The notes beneath the pieces were generated by a model. That model was not told the DNA's origin. It worked only from the letters and a program-made list of their open reading frames with translations, and searched no databases. From SHZI01 sp038214295 (GTDB lineage Bacteria; Pseudomonadota; Gammaproteobacteria; Steroidobacterales; GCA-2729495): 64,000 nt of DNA. The translations under genes and the position numbers were made by a program. Shown here piece after piece: positions 50,954-59,346 of the stretch. The DNA is taken from the NCBI GenBank assembly GCA_038214295.1, contig JBBQSA010000014.1, forward strand, positions 1 through 64,000, written 5' to 3'. Each line of letters begins with the position of its first letter. Positions within the stretch are counted from its first letter, which is position 1.

Positions 50954-52737
50954 TCCGCGGCGCGGTCTCGCTGCAGTTCTGTCGGTACGAACTCGTCGTT
51001 GACGGCCTTCGCCAGCTGGTCGGGCGCCAGCAGCCCCTGCGCCAGCACAAAGTCGTGAAAGCGCCGGCGATCGAAGCGCTCACCGAGCCGGATCTCCGTG
51101 TTGGCGCGCAGTCCCAGCAGGCGCTGGTAGCCGTAGAAGTAGCTGGTTGCCTGGCCCGGGGCGCGAAACGTGTAGCGCTGGAGTTCCTGTTCCGCCATGG
51201 CGTCTGTCACGACAACCTCCATCGTGAGGATCCGGCGTGCTTCCGCCAGCGAGATCGTGCCCTGCTGAAGGCCGGGATCCAGGAAGGCGCGGGCGGCCCG
51301 CAGCAGCCGGAACTGGAGCGCGATCAACTGGCCATCCAGCGGCAGGTAGGGCTGGACCTCGGCTTCCGCATAGAGCGCCCAGCCTTCCACGTTGACACTG
51401 TTGAAGGCGAAGAGCGCCCGGGCCAGCGAGACGCCGTTTTCCACCATGCTCGCGAACTGCAGTTCGTGGCCCGGGCGCGCCTCGTGGGCCGTCAGGGTCC
51501 AGGTAACAGCGTCGAACGTGAAGTCCTCGAGCCGGCCGGGCACTGACTTGCCATCGACGGGCGGCATCGTCAGCGGCAGCACGAACTCGCCCTGTTCGCC
51601 CTGATTGTTGACGAAGGGTGGCGGTTTCATCTGCGGCGCTGGCACGGAGGCGCTTTCCGCGGCGGTCGCGAGGCGGATGATCGCCTCCCGGTCGGGCAGC
51701 GACACGATGTCGTCCTGGCGAATGATCTTCTCGAGGGCCGCGAGCCGCTCGCGGTAGAGCGGTACGGTGGCCTCCGCGGGGACCTGCCGGCTGCGCAGCT
51801 CCCGGATGACGCCCGGATAATCCGTGGCCGACAGCCCGAGGTCCCGCGCCACCACGGGCGCCAGGGCAAACATCTGGTTGCGGATTTCCATGAAGGAGAT
51901 ACGCGCCCGGGCGGCAAGTTCGGCGGGCGGGATGTCCACGCCCACTTCCCGGAGGCGCAGCGCATAAAGCTCGGCGGGCAGGCGGAAATCCTCCCGCGTC
52001 TTCGGCAGGACTTCGCGCCGCAGGAAGTCGTTCCAGGCCGCCACCTGCAGCCGGAGTTCCTTCAGGGCCTTGTCGCCCCCGCGGATCTTGTACTGGTCGA
52101 GCAGTTCGGCGACGCCGTCCAGGTAGGACGTGCTGTTGGTGAGCTGCTGCTCGAGATCGGCACGGAACGGAAAGAGGAGGCCCGGCGTCGCCAGCTGCTC
52201 CCGCACCTGCGCTTCCGCCTGCACCGCGAGCGGCGTGTAGCCTGCCTCCAGGCCGGCGTAGCGTTGCAGCCGCGTCAGCGCGGCTGGCTGGCGCTCCGTC
52301 GCGACCTGCGCCGTGAGCAGGGCCCGGATGCCACTGTAGACCTGCTCGGCCACGTCGAAGTCCGGCAGCAGGTAGCGCTGGTTGGCCGTTGCCACATCCG
52401 CCTGCAGGAGTGCGTCCTGGCGGAGGATCTCGATGTCCTGCCGTACCCGCGGATCCATGCTGGTCGCGGACTGCTCTTCCAGGTCCCGGGCCGTAGCCCG
52501 GAAGGCAGCCTGCACCCGTTCGGAGAGCGCGGGCCCGAGGTCGATGACCCGGCTGTCCAGGCCAGCAACCCCGAGCGCCCCCGCCATCTCCGGATAGAAG
52601 CGCGCGTAGACGTCGAGGAGCTGCTGGGCCTCCTCATTGCTCTTGGCGATCCATTCAGGCTGGACGCGCGCCGGGGAATCCTGGGCGCCGACGCTGCCGG
52701 CTGTCACCAGCAGCAGGGCGAATATCGTCTTTCTCAT
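50950..52737 (-). CDS. DUF885 family exported protein, putative metallopeptidase
   Basis: A 595-residue protein with a cleavable signal peptide (about 1-19, ending SVGAQ), so periplasmic. The DUF885 region spans most of the length, and the key motif is 'TAHEARPGHELQFASM' (HExxPGH) near residue 420, a likely zinc site. It is followed by 'VEGWALYAEAE' near 455, whose Glu may be a third ligand. 'AYFYGYQRLLGLR'-like sequence near the end (here SYFYGYQRLLGLR) is also conserved. Family members are mostly uncharacterised; dipeptidase or protease activity is suspected from the motif. It belongs to the prfA-cysK-DUF885-antiporter unit. Confidence 0.85.
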   Translation of the reverse strand: MRKTIFALLLVTAGSVGAQDSPARVQPEWIAKSNEEAQQLLDVYARFYPEMAGALGVAGLDSRVIDLGPALSERVQAAFRATARDLEEQSATSMDPRVRQDIEILRQDALLQADVATANQRYLLPDFDVAEQVYSGIRALLTAQVATERQPAALTRLQRYAGLEAGYTPLAVQAEAQVREQLATPGLLFPFRADLEQQLTNSTSYLDGVAELLDQYKIRGGDKALKELRLQVAAWNDFLRREVLPKTREDFRLPAELYALRLREVGVDIPPAELAARARISFMEIRNQMFALAPVVARDLGLSATDYPGVIRELRSRQVPAEATVPLYRERLAALEKIIRQDDIVSLPDREAIIRLATAAESASVPAPQMKPPPFVNNQGEQGEFVLPLTMPPVDGKSVPGRLEDFTFDAVTWTLTAHEARPGHELQFASMVENGVSLARALFAFNSVNVEGWALYAEAEVQPYLPLDGQLIALQFRLLRAARAFLDPGLQQGTISLAEARRILTMEVVVTDAMAEQELQRYTFRAPGQATSYFYGYQRLLGLRANTEIRLGERFDRRRFHDFVLAQGLLAPDQLAKAVNDEFVPTELQRDRAAE

Positions 52738-52763
52738 GCCGCCATTCCTCGTGGGCGCGGGGT

Positions 52764-53777
52764 TCAGCTGTCGAGCTTAAGCCAATCCGGCAGGGTCAGC
52801 CCGCGCCCCGCAAGATATTCGCGGTTGAATAGCCGCTGCCGGTAGCGCAGGCCGGAGTCGCAGAGGATCGTCACGATTACATGACCCGGCCCGAGGATCC
52901 GGGCGAGGCGCACGGCGCCGGCCACGTTGACCCCGCTGGAGCTGCCCAGCAGGAGCCCGTCGCTCCGGATCAGGTCGTAGACCAGCGGAACCGACTCGCT
53001 GTCGGGAATCTGGAAGGGGTGGTCGATGGGCGTGTCGGCAAAGTTGGCCGTGATCCGGCTGGTGCCAATACCCTCGCTGATGGAGCTGCCCTCGGCCTTG
53101 AGTTCGCCCGTGGTGAAGTAGTTATAGAGCGCCGAACCCTGGGGGTCGGCGAGGCCGATTCGGACGCCGGGCTTGCGCGCTCGCAGTCCGCGGGCGGTGC
53201 CGGCAAGGGTGCCACCCGTGCCCACCGAGGAGACGAAGGCGTCCACGTGGCCGTCCGTCTGTGCCCAGATCTCGGCGGCGGTGGTCTGTTCGTGGAAGTC
53301 CCGGTTCGCCACGTTGTCGAACTGGTTGGCCCAGACGGCGCCCTGCGGCGCAGTGGCCGCCAGCTCTTCGGCCAGCCGGCGGGAGGTATGGACAAAGTGG
53401 TTGGGATCCCTGAAGGGGACCGCCGGCACCAGCCGCACGTCGGCCCCGTAGGCCCGGAGCGTGTCCACCTTGTCCTTGCTCTGGTTGTCCGGCATCACGA
53501 TCACGGTCGAATATCCGAGGCAATTGCCGACCACCGCGAGACCTATACCGGTATTGCCTGCCGTTCCCTCCACGATGATTCCGCCGGGACGCAGCTGCCC
53601 GCGGCGCTCCGCGTCCCGCACGATGCCGAGGGCCGCCCGGTCCTTCACGGAACCGCCCGGATTCATGAACTCGGCCTTGCCGAGGATCTCGCAGCCCAGG
53701 GAGTCGGAGAGCCGGTTGAGGCGGATCAGCGGCGTGTTGCCGATCTTGTCGATCAGTGACGGGAAGGGGGTGCGCAT
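52764..53777 (-). CDS. cysK: Cysteine synthase/cystathionine beta-synthase family enzyme, CysK-like
   Basis: A 337-residue fold-type II PLP enzyme. The N-terminal 'IDKIGNTPLIRLNRLSD' is the family opening. The cofactor lysine is in 'NPGGSVKDRAALGIV' near residue 46, the substrate-binding loop in 'EGTAGNTGIGLAVVG' near 70 (TAGNTG, typical of O-acetylserine sulfhydrylases being TSGNTG), and the phosphate loop in 'SSVGTGGTLAGTARGL' near 185. No CBS or regulatory domain is attached. O-acetylserine sulfhydrylase or cystathionine beta-synthase activity are both possible. It starts 6 bases after the prfA stop, so the two are co-transcribed. Confidence 0.88.
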   Translation of the reverse strand: MRTPFPSLIDKIGNTPLIRLNRLSDSLGCEILGKAEFMNPGGSVKDRAALGIVRDAERRGQLRPGGIIVEGTAGNTGIGLAVVGNCLGYSTVIVMPDNQSKDKVDTLRAYGADVRLVPAVPFRDPNHFVHTSRRLAEELAATAPQGAVWANQFDNVANRDFHEQTTAAEIWAQTDGHVDAFVSSVGTGGTLAGTARGLRARKPGVRIGLADPQGSALYNYFTTGELKAEGSSISEGIGTSRITANFADTPIDHPFQIPDSESVPLVYDLIRSDGLLLGSSSGVNVAGAVRLARILGPGHVIVTILCDSGLRYRQRLFNREYLAGRGLTLPDWLKLDS

Positions 53778-53783
53778 GGGCGA

Positions 53784-54866
53784 TCAGCTTTCGAGGGAGG
53801 CCAGTTGCTCGGCCTGGTATTCGTTGATGAGAGGACCGATCACCGGGTCCAGGTCGCCGGCGATGATGTCGTCCAGCTTGTAGAGCGTGAGATTGATCCG
53901 GTGGTCAGTCACCCTGCTCTGGGCCACGTTGTAGGTGCGGATGCGCTCCGACCGGTCGCCGGTGCCCACCTGGGACTTCCGTCGTGCGGCCTGCTCGCTG
54001 GCTTGCTTCTTCCGGGCCTGGTCGAGCAGCCGGGCCTGCAGCAACTTGAGGGCGCGGGCCCGGTTCTTGTGCTGGGAGCGCTCGTCCTGGCACTCCACCA
54101 CCAGCCCTGTGGGCAGGTGGGTGATGCGGACCGCGGAGTCGGTCTTGTTGACGTGCTGCCCGCCGGCACCGGACGCGCGGTAGGTATCGGTGCGCAGCTC
54201 CGCGGGGTTGATCGTGATGGCGTCGATTTCCTCGGGCTCGGGCAGTACCGCCACCGTGCAGGTGGAGGTGTGGATACGTCCCTGGGCCTCGGTCTCGGGT
54301 ACCCGCTGGACGCGATGCGCCCCCGACTCGAACTTGAGGCGGGAGTAGGCCCCGCGCCCGATGATGCGACTGATGATCTCCTTGAAGCCGCCGTGCTCTC
54401 CGGGGTTTGAGTTCACGATCTCGATCTGCCAGCCGCGGTTCTCGGCGTACCTCATGTACATGCGGTACAGGTCGCCCGCGAAGATCGCCGCCTCGTCGCC
54501 GCCCGCCGCGGCCCGGATCTCCAGGTAGATGTTGCTGTCGTCGTAGGGATCCCGGGGAATCAACTGCAGGCGGATGCGGGCCTCGAGATCCGCCAGTTCG
54601 CTGCGGATGCGGCCGGTTTCCTCCTGGCCCATCTGGCGAATGCTGCTGTCGCTGTCGTTCAGCATGTCGGCCGCCGTGGACTGGTCCGCTGCTGCCTTCC
54701 ACCATTCCCTGACCAGGCTGACCAGCGGCATGAGCTGGGCGTATTCACGGGAGAGGTCTCGAAACCTGGCTTGGTCGCCGATCACCCTGGGATCGGTCAG
54801 CAGCTCGCCGAGCTCCTCAAAACGGGCGACGAGTTTCTCGAGCTTTTCGACGATGGAAGGCTGCAT
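53784..54866 (-). CDS. prfA: Peptide chain release factor 1
   Basis: RF1 reads UAA and UAG stop codons and triggers peptide release. The 360-residue length equals E. coli RF1. The codon-recognition region lies around residues 180-200. The catalytic GGQ is in 'RASGAGGQHVNKTDSAVR' near 230-245, the Gln being the PrmC target, and 'ERIRTYNVAQSRVTDHRINLTLY' is the RF1 signature near 295-318. The reading frame can be extended upstream but the ATG at 54866 matches the family start. hemA, usually directly upstream of prfA, is missing; a divergent TPR gene begins 19 bases away. Confidence 0.97.
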   Translation of the reverse strand: MQPSIVEKLEKLVARFEELGELLTDPRVIGDQARFRDLSREYAQLMPLVSLVREWWKAAADQSTAADMLNDSDSSIRQMGQEETGRIRSELADLEARIRLQLIPRDPYDDSNIYLEIRAAAGGDEAAIFAGDLYRMYMRYAENRGWQIEIVNSNPGEHGGFKEIISRIIGRGAYSRLKFESGAHRVQRVPETEAQGRIHTSTCTVAVLPEPEEIDAITINPAELRTDTYRASGAGGQHVNKTDSAVRITHLPTGLVVECQDERSQHKNRARALKLLQARLLDQARKKQASEQAARRKSQVGTGDRSERIRTYNVAQSRVTDHRINLTLYKLDDIIAGDLDPVIGPLINEYQAEQLASLES

Positions 54867-54885
54867 TCCCGCTATTATCCCTGAT

Positions 54886-56571
54886 GTGAATCCCGACGCG
54901 AACCGCGCACCATACCCCACGTCCCCGACCTTCCTCGCGCCAATGCTTGCCCTCGTGCTCATCGCCGCCGGGGCGTCCGGCGCGCGGGCCGCGCCGGGGC
55001 CGGATCCCGAGGCGCTGCTCCGCGATGCCGAGGTGGCCTTGCAGGAGAGGAACGTATACGCGGCCGCGCGGGCCTTCGCGGCCGCGGCTGATGCCTCGCC
55101 CGATGCGGCCATCGCCGAGCGCGCCACGCAGTTTACGTTCGGCGCCGGTTTCGATGAGCTGGCGGAGCAGGCCGTGGGGCGCTGGATTGACCTGGCCCCG
55201 TCGAATCCCCTGTCCCGGGAGGTACGGGGCCGGCTGAAGCTTCGGCGCGGCGCCGTGGGCGAGGCGGCCACGGACCTCCTGGCCGCGCTGGGCCCGGGCG
55301 AACCGCGACGGGACGAGGTTTACCTGGCGCTCGCCTCGGACCTGGCCGCGGAGGACAACGCCGGCATGGTCACCCGGGTCCTGGCCCGCCTCACTGCCCT
55401 CGATCCCCTCGCGCCGGGCTTGCAGCTGGCGCTCGGGACCGCCGCCCTGCGCTCGGGCGACTACGAACTGGCGCTCGGGGCGGCTGCAGCGGCAGCGGTT
55501 GACGATCCGGCCTGGCCGGAGCCCCAGCTGCTGATGGCCAGGGCGCTGGCCGCGACCGGCCGCAACGACGAGGCGCTCGCGAAGATGGCGGTCATCGCGG
55601 CCGCCAACCCCACGCCGCTGGTCGAACTCGAGCATGCCCGGCTGCTGGCGGATGCAGGCCAGGTTGACGAGGCCCGTGCCAGCCTGGCGGCCCTTAGCCT
55701 GCAGTTCGGCGCGCGCCCGGAGATCGAGCGCACGCTGGCCTTCATCGACCTGGCGACGGGCGATCTCGCGCGGGCGGACCAGCGTTTCGAGGACCTCGAC
55801 GTGGAGCCGTCCGCCCGCTTCGAGGCCTTCTACTACCGGGGCCGGATCGCAGCCCTCCGCGGTGACCCGGAGGCCGCCCGGCGTTTTTACCTGCGGATCA
55901 GCTCGGGCCCGTTGCTGGTGCCGGCACAACTGGCGAGCGCCGAGAGCCTGGCGCGATCCGGCTCGACCGCCTCGGCGGTGGAGCAGCTGGAGCGTTTCAG
56001 CGCGGACCATCCCGCCCAGGCCTTCGAGGTGCTGGGCTACCGGGCGCAGCTGCTCCAGGTGCTGGACCGTCCGGACGAGGCGCTGGCGGTCTACGGCGAG
56101 GCACTGCGCTACAAGCCCGCGTCGGTGCCGATGCTCCTTGCCCGGGGCGCGCTCCTTGAGCAGGAGGGCCGGATCCGCGAGGCAAGGGCGGACCTGAAGC
56201 GGGCCGCGGTGCTGGCCCCGGACGACGCGGCCGCGGCCAATGCCTACGGCTACCTCCTCGTGAATCGCACCTGGCGCACCCGCAAGGCCTGGCGCTATGT
56301 CCGGCGCGCGTACGAGATCGAGCCTGGCAGCGCGCCGATCCAGGACAGCGTCGGCTGGACACTCTTCAAGCTCCACCGGCCCGAGGAGGCCCGGACTCAC
56401 CTCGAGGAAGCGCTCGACCGGCTGCCTGACCCGGAGATCGCCAGTCACCTGGCCGAGGTCTACTGGAAGCTCGGCGACCGGGCGTCCGCCTTCGAGGTGC
56501 TGCGCTCGGCCGCGGTGGCCTTTCCCGACAGCCGGCTCTTGCGCGAGACGGCCGGGCGGCTCCAGGACTGA
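54886..56571 (+). CDS. Tetratricopeptide-repeat protein, exported
   Basis: A 561-residue protein built almost entirely of TPR helices after a signal peptide (ending ASGARA, cleavage near residue 37 if GTG 54886 is used). Repeat-like blocks recur about every 34 residues, with consensus positions such as 'LRDAEVALQERNVYAAARAF', 'LALGTAALRSGDYELAL', 'ARLLADAGQVDEARASLAAL' and near the end 'VGWTLFKLHRPEEARTHLEEAL'. It probably scaffolds periplasmic complexes. Pseudomonas has a comparable TPR gene between hemA and lolB, supporting orthology. An alternative ATG at 54943 would give a short but workable signal peptide. Confidence 0.85.
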   Translation: MNPDANRAPYPTSPTFLAPMLALVLIAAGASGARAAPGPDPEALLRDAEVALQERNVYAAARAFAAAADASPDAAIAERATQFTFGAGFDELAEQAVGRWIDLAPSNPLSREVRGRLKLRRGAVGEAATDLLAALGPGEPRRDEVYLALASDLAAEDNAGMVTRVLARLTALDPLAPGLQLALGTAALRSGDYELALGAAAAAAVDDPAWPEPQLLMARALAATGRNDEALAKMAVIAAANPTPLVELEHARLLADAGQVDEARASLAALSLQFGARPEIERTLAFIDLATGDLARADQRFEDLDVEPSARFEAFYYRGRIAALRGDPEAARRFYLRISSGPLLVPAQLASAESLARSGSTASAVEQLERFSADHPAQAFEVLGYRAQLLQVLDRPDEALAVYGEALRYKPASVPMLLARGALLEQEGRIREARADLKRAAVLAPDDAAAANAYGYLLVNRTWRTRKAWRYVRRAYEIEPGSAPIQDSVGWTLFKLHRPEEARTHLEEALDRLPDPEIASHLAEVYWKLGDRASAFEVLRSAAVAFPDSRLLRETAGRLQD

Positions 56572-56577
56572 GCCGTG

Positions 56578-57231
56578 ATGAATGCCGCCAGCTTAGCGAG
56601 GCCGGGTCCCGCGGCGCGGCTGCTGCCCGCAGTTCTGCCAGCTTTTATGGCCGCCGTTTTGGCGGTCCTGCTGCTGGGTGGCTGTGCCACCCGGGAGCGC
56701 GCAGCAGCCCCCGAGCTCAGCCCGGAGGCACGCCAGGCCGCCTTGCAGTCCCTCGACACCTGGGAGGCGCGGGGCCGGATCGCCCTCGACATGCCCGATG
56801 CCAGCGGCCAGGGCAGCTTCGCCTGGAGCCAGTCCGGCGACGAGACCGTGCTGCGGGTCGCCGGCCCGTTCGGTGCCGGGTCCTACGAAATCCACTGGGA
56901 TCCAGCGCGGCTGCGGGTGCTGTCCAGCCGCGGCGACGTGGCGGCCGACTATGCCGGGCCCGGCTCGGCGGAACGCTTTCTCGCCGAGCAGCTGGGCTGG
57001 TCGCTGCCGGTGGCGAACGCCCGGCGCTGGCTCCTTGGCCTCGCGGGCCCGGATTCACCGGCGGTCGAGACGGGCGATGGCGCCGGGCGCCTTGCTGGCC
57101 TCAGCCAGGACGGGTGGCTGGTCCGCTACGGGGAGTACCGTCGCCAGGGCGGGCTCGACCTGCCGCGCAAGCTGGTCCTCGAGAGCCCGGCCGGGCGTAT
57201 CCGCCTCGTGATCGACCAGTGGCAGTTCTGA
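56578..57231 (+). CDS. lolB: Outer-membrane lipoprotein insertion protein LolB
   Basis: LolB receives lipoproteins from LolA and inserts them in the outer membrane. The 217-residue protein has a signal peptide with lipobox LLGGC (Cys about residue 39). The LolB domain follows with 'SLDTWEARGRIALDM' and 'GQGSFAWSQSGDETVLRVAGPFGAGSYEI' in pieces, then 'LGWSLPVANARRWLLGL' and 'LPRKLVLESPAGRIRLVIDQW'. ATG at 56578 is used; a GTG one codon earlier is possible. In Pseudomonas and E. coli ispE follows lolB, but here the tRNA comes next after 72 bases. Confidence 0.94.
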   Translation: MNAASLARPGPAARLLPAVLPAFMAAVLAVLLLGGCATRERAAAPELSPEARQAALQSLDTWEARGRIALDMPDASGQGSFAWSQSGDETVLRVAGPFGAGSYEIHWDPARLRVLSSRGDVAADYAGPGSAERFLAEQLGWSLPVANARRWLLGLAGPDSPAVETGDGAGRLAGLSQDGWLVRYGEYRRQGGLDLPRKLVLESPAGRIRLVIDQWQF

Positions 57232-57303
57232 CCGCTGTCCGGATTTTTCCGCTGCCGGTTGGCGCAGCGACAGCGTAAGATTGCGCGGCGGCGCAGATGC
57301 ACT

Positions 57304-57378
57304 TGGGGCGTAGCCAAGTGGTAAGGCAGCGGGTTTTGATCCCGCCATCCGCAGGTTCGAATCCTGCCGCCCCAGCCA
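57304..57378 (+). tRNA. tRNA-Gln (anticodon TTG)
   Basis: A complete cloverleaf can be folded. The acceptor stem is TGGGGCG/CGCCCCA with the U-A first pair typical of tRNA-Gln, and the anticodon stem GCGGG/CCCGC holds the loop TTTTGAT with anticodon TTG at 57336-57338. The T-loop is GGTTCGAATCC, the discriminator base G, and the 3' CCA is encoded. Its place before prs is conserved in gammaproteobacteria. The gatCAB operon in this window could act on this tRNA if it is charged with Glu. Confidence 0.97.
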
Positions 57379-57435
57379 AAATCTTCCCGCACAGGCGCTT
57401 GACCCCGGACTGAGCGAAAGGCCAGAACCTTGCCA

Positions 57436-58389
57436 ATGGATGCATCCAACCTGGCGATCCTCTCGGGGAACGCCAATCCTGAACTGGCGCAACGCATTGC
57501 CAGGCACCTGATGCAGCCGCTCGGCCGCGTCCAGGTGGGGCGCTTCAGCGACGGCGAAGTGCTGGTCGAGGTCTACGAGAACGTGCGCGGCCGCGAGGTG
57601 TTCATCGTCCAGTCCACCTGCCCGCCGGTGAATGACAACCTGATGGAGCTCCTGGTGCTCGCCGATGCCTGCCGGCGCGCGTCCGCCGCCAGCATCACGG
57701 CGGTGATCCCGTATTTTGGCTACGCGCGGCAGGACCGCCGGCCGCGGGCCGCCCGCGTCCCGATCACGGCCAGCATGGTGGCCCGCATGATCTCCCAGGC
57801 CGGCATCAACCACGTGCTCACGGTCGACCTGCACGCCGACCAGATCCAGGGCTTCTTCTCGATACCGGTGGACAACGTCTACTCGTCGCCGGTGTTGCTC
57901 GGCGACCTCTGGCGGCAGAAGTACACCGACATCGTCATCGTCTCGCCTGACGTGGGCGGCGTGGTGCGGGCCCGGGCGATCGCCAAGCGGATGGACGACG
58001 CCGATCTCGCCATCATCGACAAGCGGCGTCCCCGGGCCAACGTGTCCGAGGTCATGAACATCATCGGCGAAGTCGAGGGCAAGGTTTGCGTGCTGGTCGA
58101 CGACATGGTGGATACCGCCGGCACCCTGTGTCAGGCCGCGGGCGCCCTCAAGGCACACGGGGCGCTGAAGGTACTGGCCTACGTGACCCACGCGGTACTG
58201 TCCGGCCCCGCCGTCGACCGCATCGCGGCTTCCCAGCTGGACGAGCTGGTGGTCACCGACACCATCCCCCTCTCGGCCGCCGCCCAGGCCACCGGCCGGA
58301 TCCGGCAGCTCAGCGTGGCGGAGCTCCTCGGCGAGACTATGCGGCGCATCAGCTCCGCGGAGTCGGTCAGCTCCCTGTACGTAGATTGA
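57436..58389 (+). CDS. prs: Ribose-phosphate pyrophosphokinase
   Basis: Prs makes PRPP from ribose 5-phosphate and ATP for nucleotide, histidine and tryptophan synthesis. The 317-residue class I enzyme has 'LAILSGNANPELAQRIA', 'GRFSDGEVLVEVYENVRG' near residue 35, 'IPYFGYARQDR' near 95, the metal and ATP region 'VLTVDLHADQIQGFF' near 125 and the PRPP loop 'KVCVLVDDMVDTAGTLCQAA' near 217. ATG 57436 is preferred to a TTG two codons upstream. It lies between tRNA-Gln and rplY as in Pseudomonas. Confidence 0.97.
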   Translation: MDASNLAILSGNANPELAQRIARHLMQPLGRVQVGRFSDGEVLVEVYENVRGREVFIVQSTCPPVNDNLMELLVLADACRRASAASITAVIPYFGYARQDRRPRAARVPITASMVARMISQAGINHVLTVDLHADQIQGFFSIPVDNVYSSPVLLGDLWRQKYTDIVIVSPDVGGVVRARAIAKRMDDADLAIIDKRRPRANVSEVMNIIGEVEGKVCVLVDDMVDTAGTLCQAAGALKAHGALKVLAYVTHAVLSGPAVDRIAASQLDELVVTDTIPLSAAAQATGRIRQLSVAELLGETMRRISSAESVSSLYVD

Positions 58390-58393
58390 CCGT

Positions 58394-58401
58394 GCTATAG
58401 T
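58394..58401 (+). promoter_or_regulatory. Possible extended -10 promoter for rplY
   Basis: TGC TATAGT contains an extended -10 (TGn) and a 5-of-6 match to TATAAT, five bases after the prs stop. No good -35 lies 17 bases before it. Transcription would give a leader of about 70 bases for rplY. Confidence 0.35.
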
Positions 58402-58478
58402 CCGCGGCCCGTTCGGGACGGACGCCAGGTCGCAAGGTGTCCTGATGGTTCCGGCGGGTTCACCCCAAGGAGCATTCA

Positions 58479-59204
58479 ATGGCACATCAGTTCAGTCTCG
58501 CCGCGGAAACCCGGCGCGATGCAGGGAAAGGTGCGAGCCGCCGCCTGCGTCGTGAAGGCAAGATCCCCGGCATTATGTACGGCGGCGGCGAGCCGCCGAA
58601 GGGCGTCGCCTTCGACGCCAACGCCCTCCACCGGAACATGGCGGAAGAGGCCTTCCTCTCCAGCATCCTTACCGTCACGCTCGACGGCACGCAGATGCAG
58701 GCCATCGTCCGTGACTACCAGGCGCATCCCGCCAAGCGCGCGATCCTGCACCTGGATCTCCAGCGGATCGTGGCCACCGAGAAGCTGCGCATGACCATCC
58801 CGCTGCACTTCATCAACGAGGCAGTCTCCCCCGGCGTCAAGCTGGGCGGCGCTTCCGTCTCGCACCTGTTGACGGAGCTCGAGGTCAGCTGCTTGCCCAA
58901 GGACCTGCCGGAATACATCGAGGTGGATATCGCCCCGATGCAGCTGAACGACATGCTGCACATCCGCGACCTCCAGCTGCCTGCCGGTGTCGAGATCCCC
59001 GGCTTCGTGGTCAACTCCGACAGCGACTTCCCCGTGGTCCACGTGCACGTATTGCGGGCTGTCGAGGAGCCTGCTCCCGAGGCTGCCGCCGCTGCCGAAG
59101 GTGCCGCGGCACCAGCGGGCGCTGCCGCTCCGGCGGCTGCCGCTGGCGACAAGGCCGCTGCTGGCGACAAGGCGAAGCCGGCTGCCAAGGGGGACAAGAA
59201 GTAG
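58479..59204 (+). CDS. rplY: 50S ribosomal protein bL25 (Ctc/TL5 two-domain form)
   Basis: bL25 binds 5S rRNA. The 241-residue long form has the N-terminal L25 domain ('ETRRDAGKGASRRLRREGKIPGIMYGGGE', about 8-95) and the C-terminal TL5/Ctc beta domain ('IPLHFINEAVSPGVKLGG', 'LEVSCLPKDLPEYIEVDI', about 100-190). A low-complexity tail of about 45 residues follows, rich in Ala, Lys and Asp (repeats of GDKAAA and an end in KGDKK). The tail is much longer than in E. coli L25 and probably disordered. A strong AAGGAG site lies 8 bases before the ATG. It is followed by a GC hairpin. Confidence 0.96.
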   Translation: MAHQFSLAAETRRDAGKGASRRLRREGKIPGIMYGGGEPPKGVAFDANALHRNMAEEAFLSSILTVTLDGTQMQAIVRDYQAHPAKRAILHLDLQRIVATEKLRMTIPLHFINEAVSPGVKLGGASVSHLLTELEVSCLPKDLPEYIEVDIAPMQLNDMLHIRDLQLPAGVEIPGFVVNSDSDFPVVHVHVLRAVEEPAPEAAAAAEGAAAPAGAAAPAAAAGDKAAAGDKAKPAAKGDKK

Positions 59205-59234
59205 GCACAGCATCAGCTGTTGCCAACCGGGAAA

Positions 59235-59253
59235 GGCCGCGCACGGCGCGGCC
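59235..59253 (+). terminator. GC-rich hairpin after rplY
   Basis: GGCCGCGC-ACG-GCGCGGCC is a perfect 8-bp stem with a 3-base loop, 30 bases after the rplY stop. It is followed by TGTGTCGTT, a poor U-tract, so efficiency is uncertain. Confidence 0.5.
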
Positions 59254-59276
59254 TGTGTCGTTATGCGGTCGATGTA

Positions 59277-59324
59277 GCCGCTGCGATGGCCGCTGCGATC
59301 GCCATTGCCGTGGTCGCTGCAAGG
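59277..59324 (+). repeat. 12-bp tandem repeat in the pth leader
   Basis: Four drifting 12-base units, the first two GCCGCTGCGATG and GCCGCTGCGATC, the next two more diverged. They occupy the spacer just before the pth start and could alter translation initiation if they expand or contract. Confidence 0.6.
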
Positions 59325-59346
59325 CGTCGGTGTTATCGTCGCGCCC

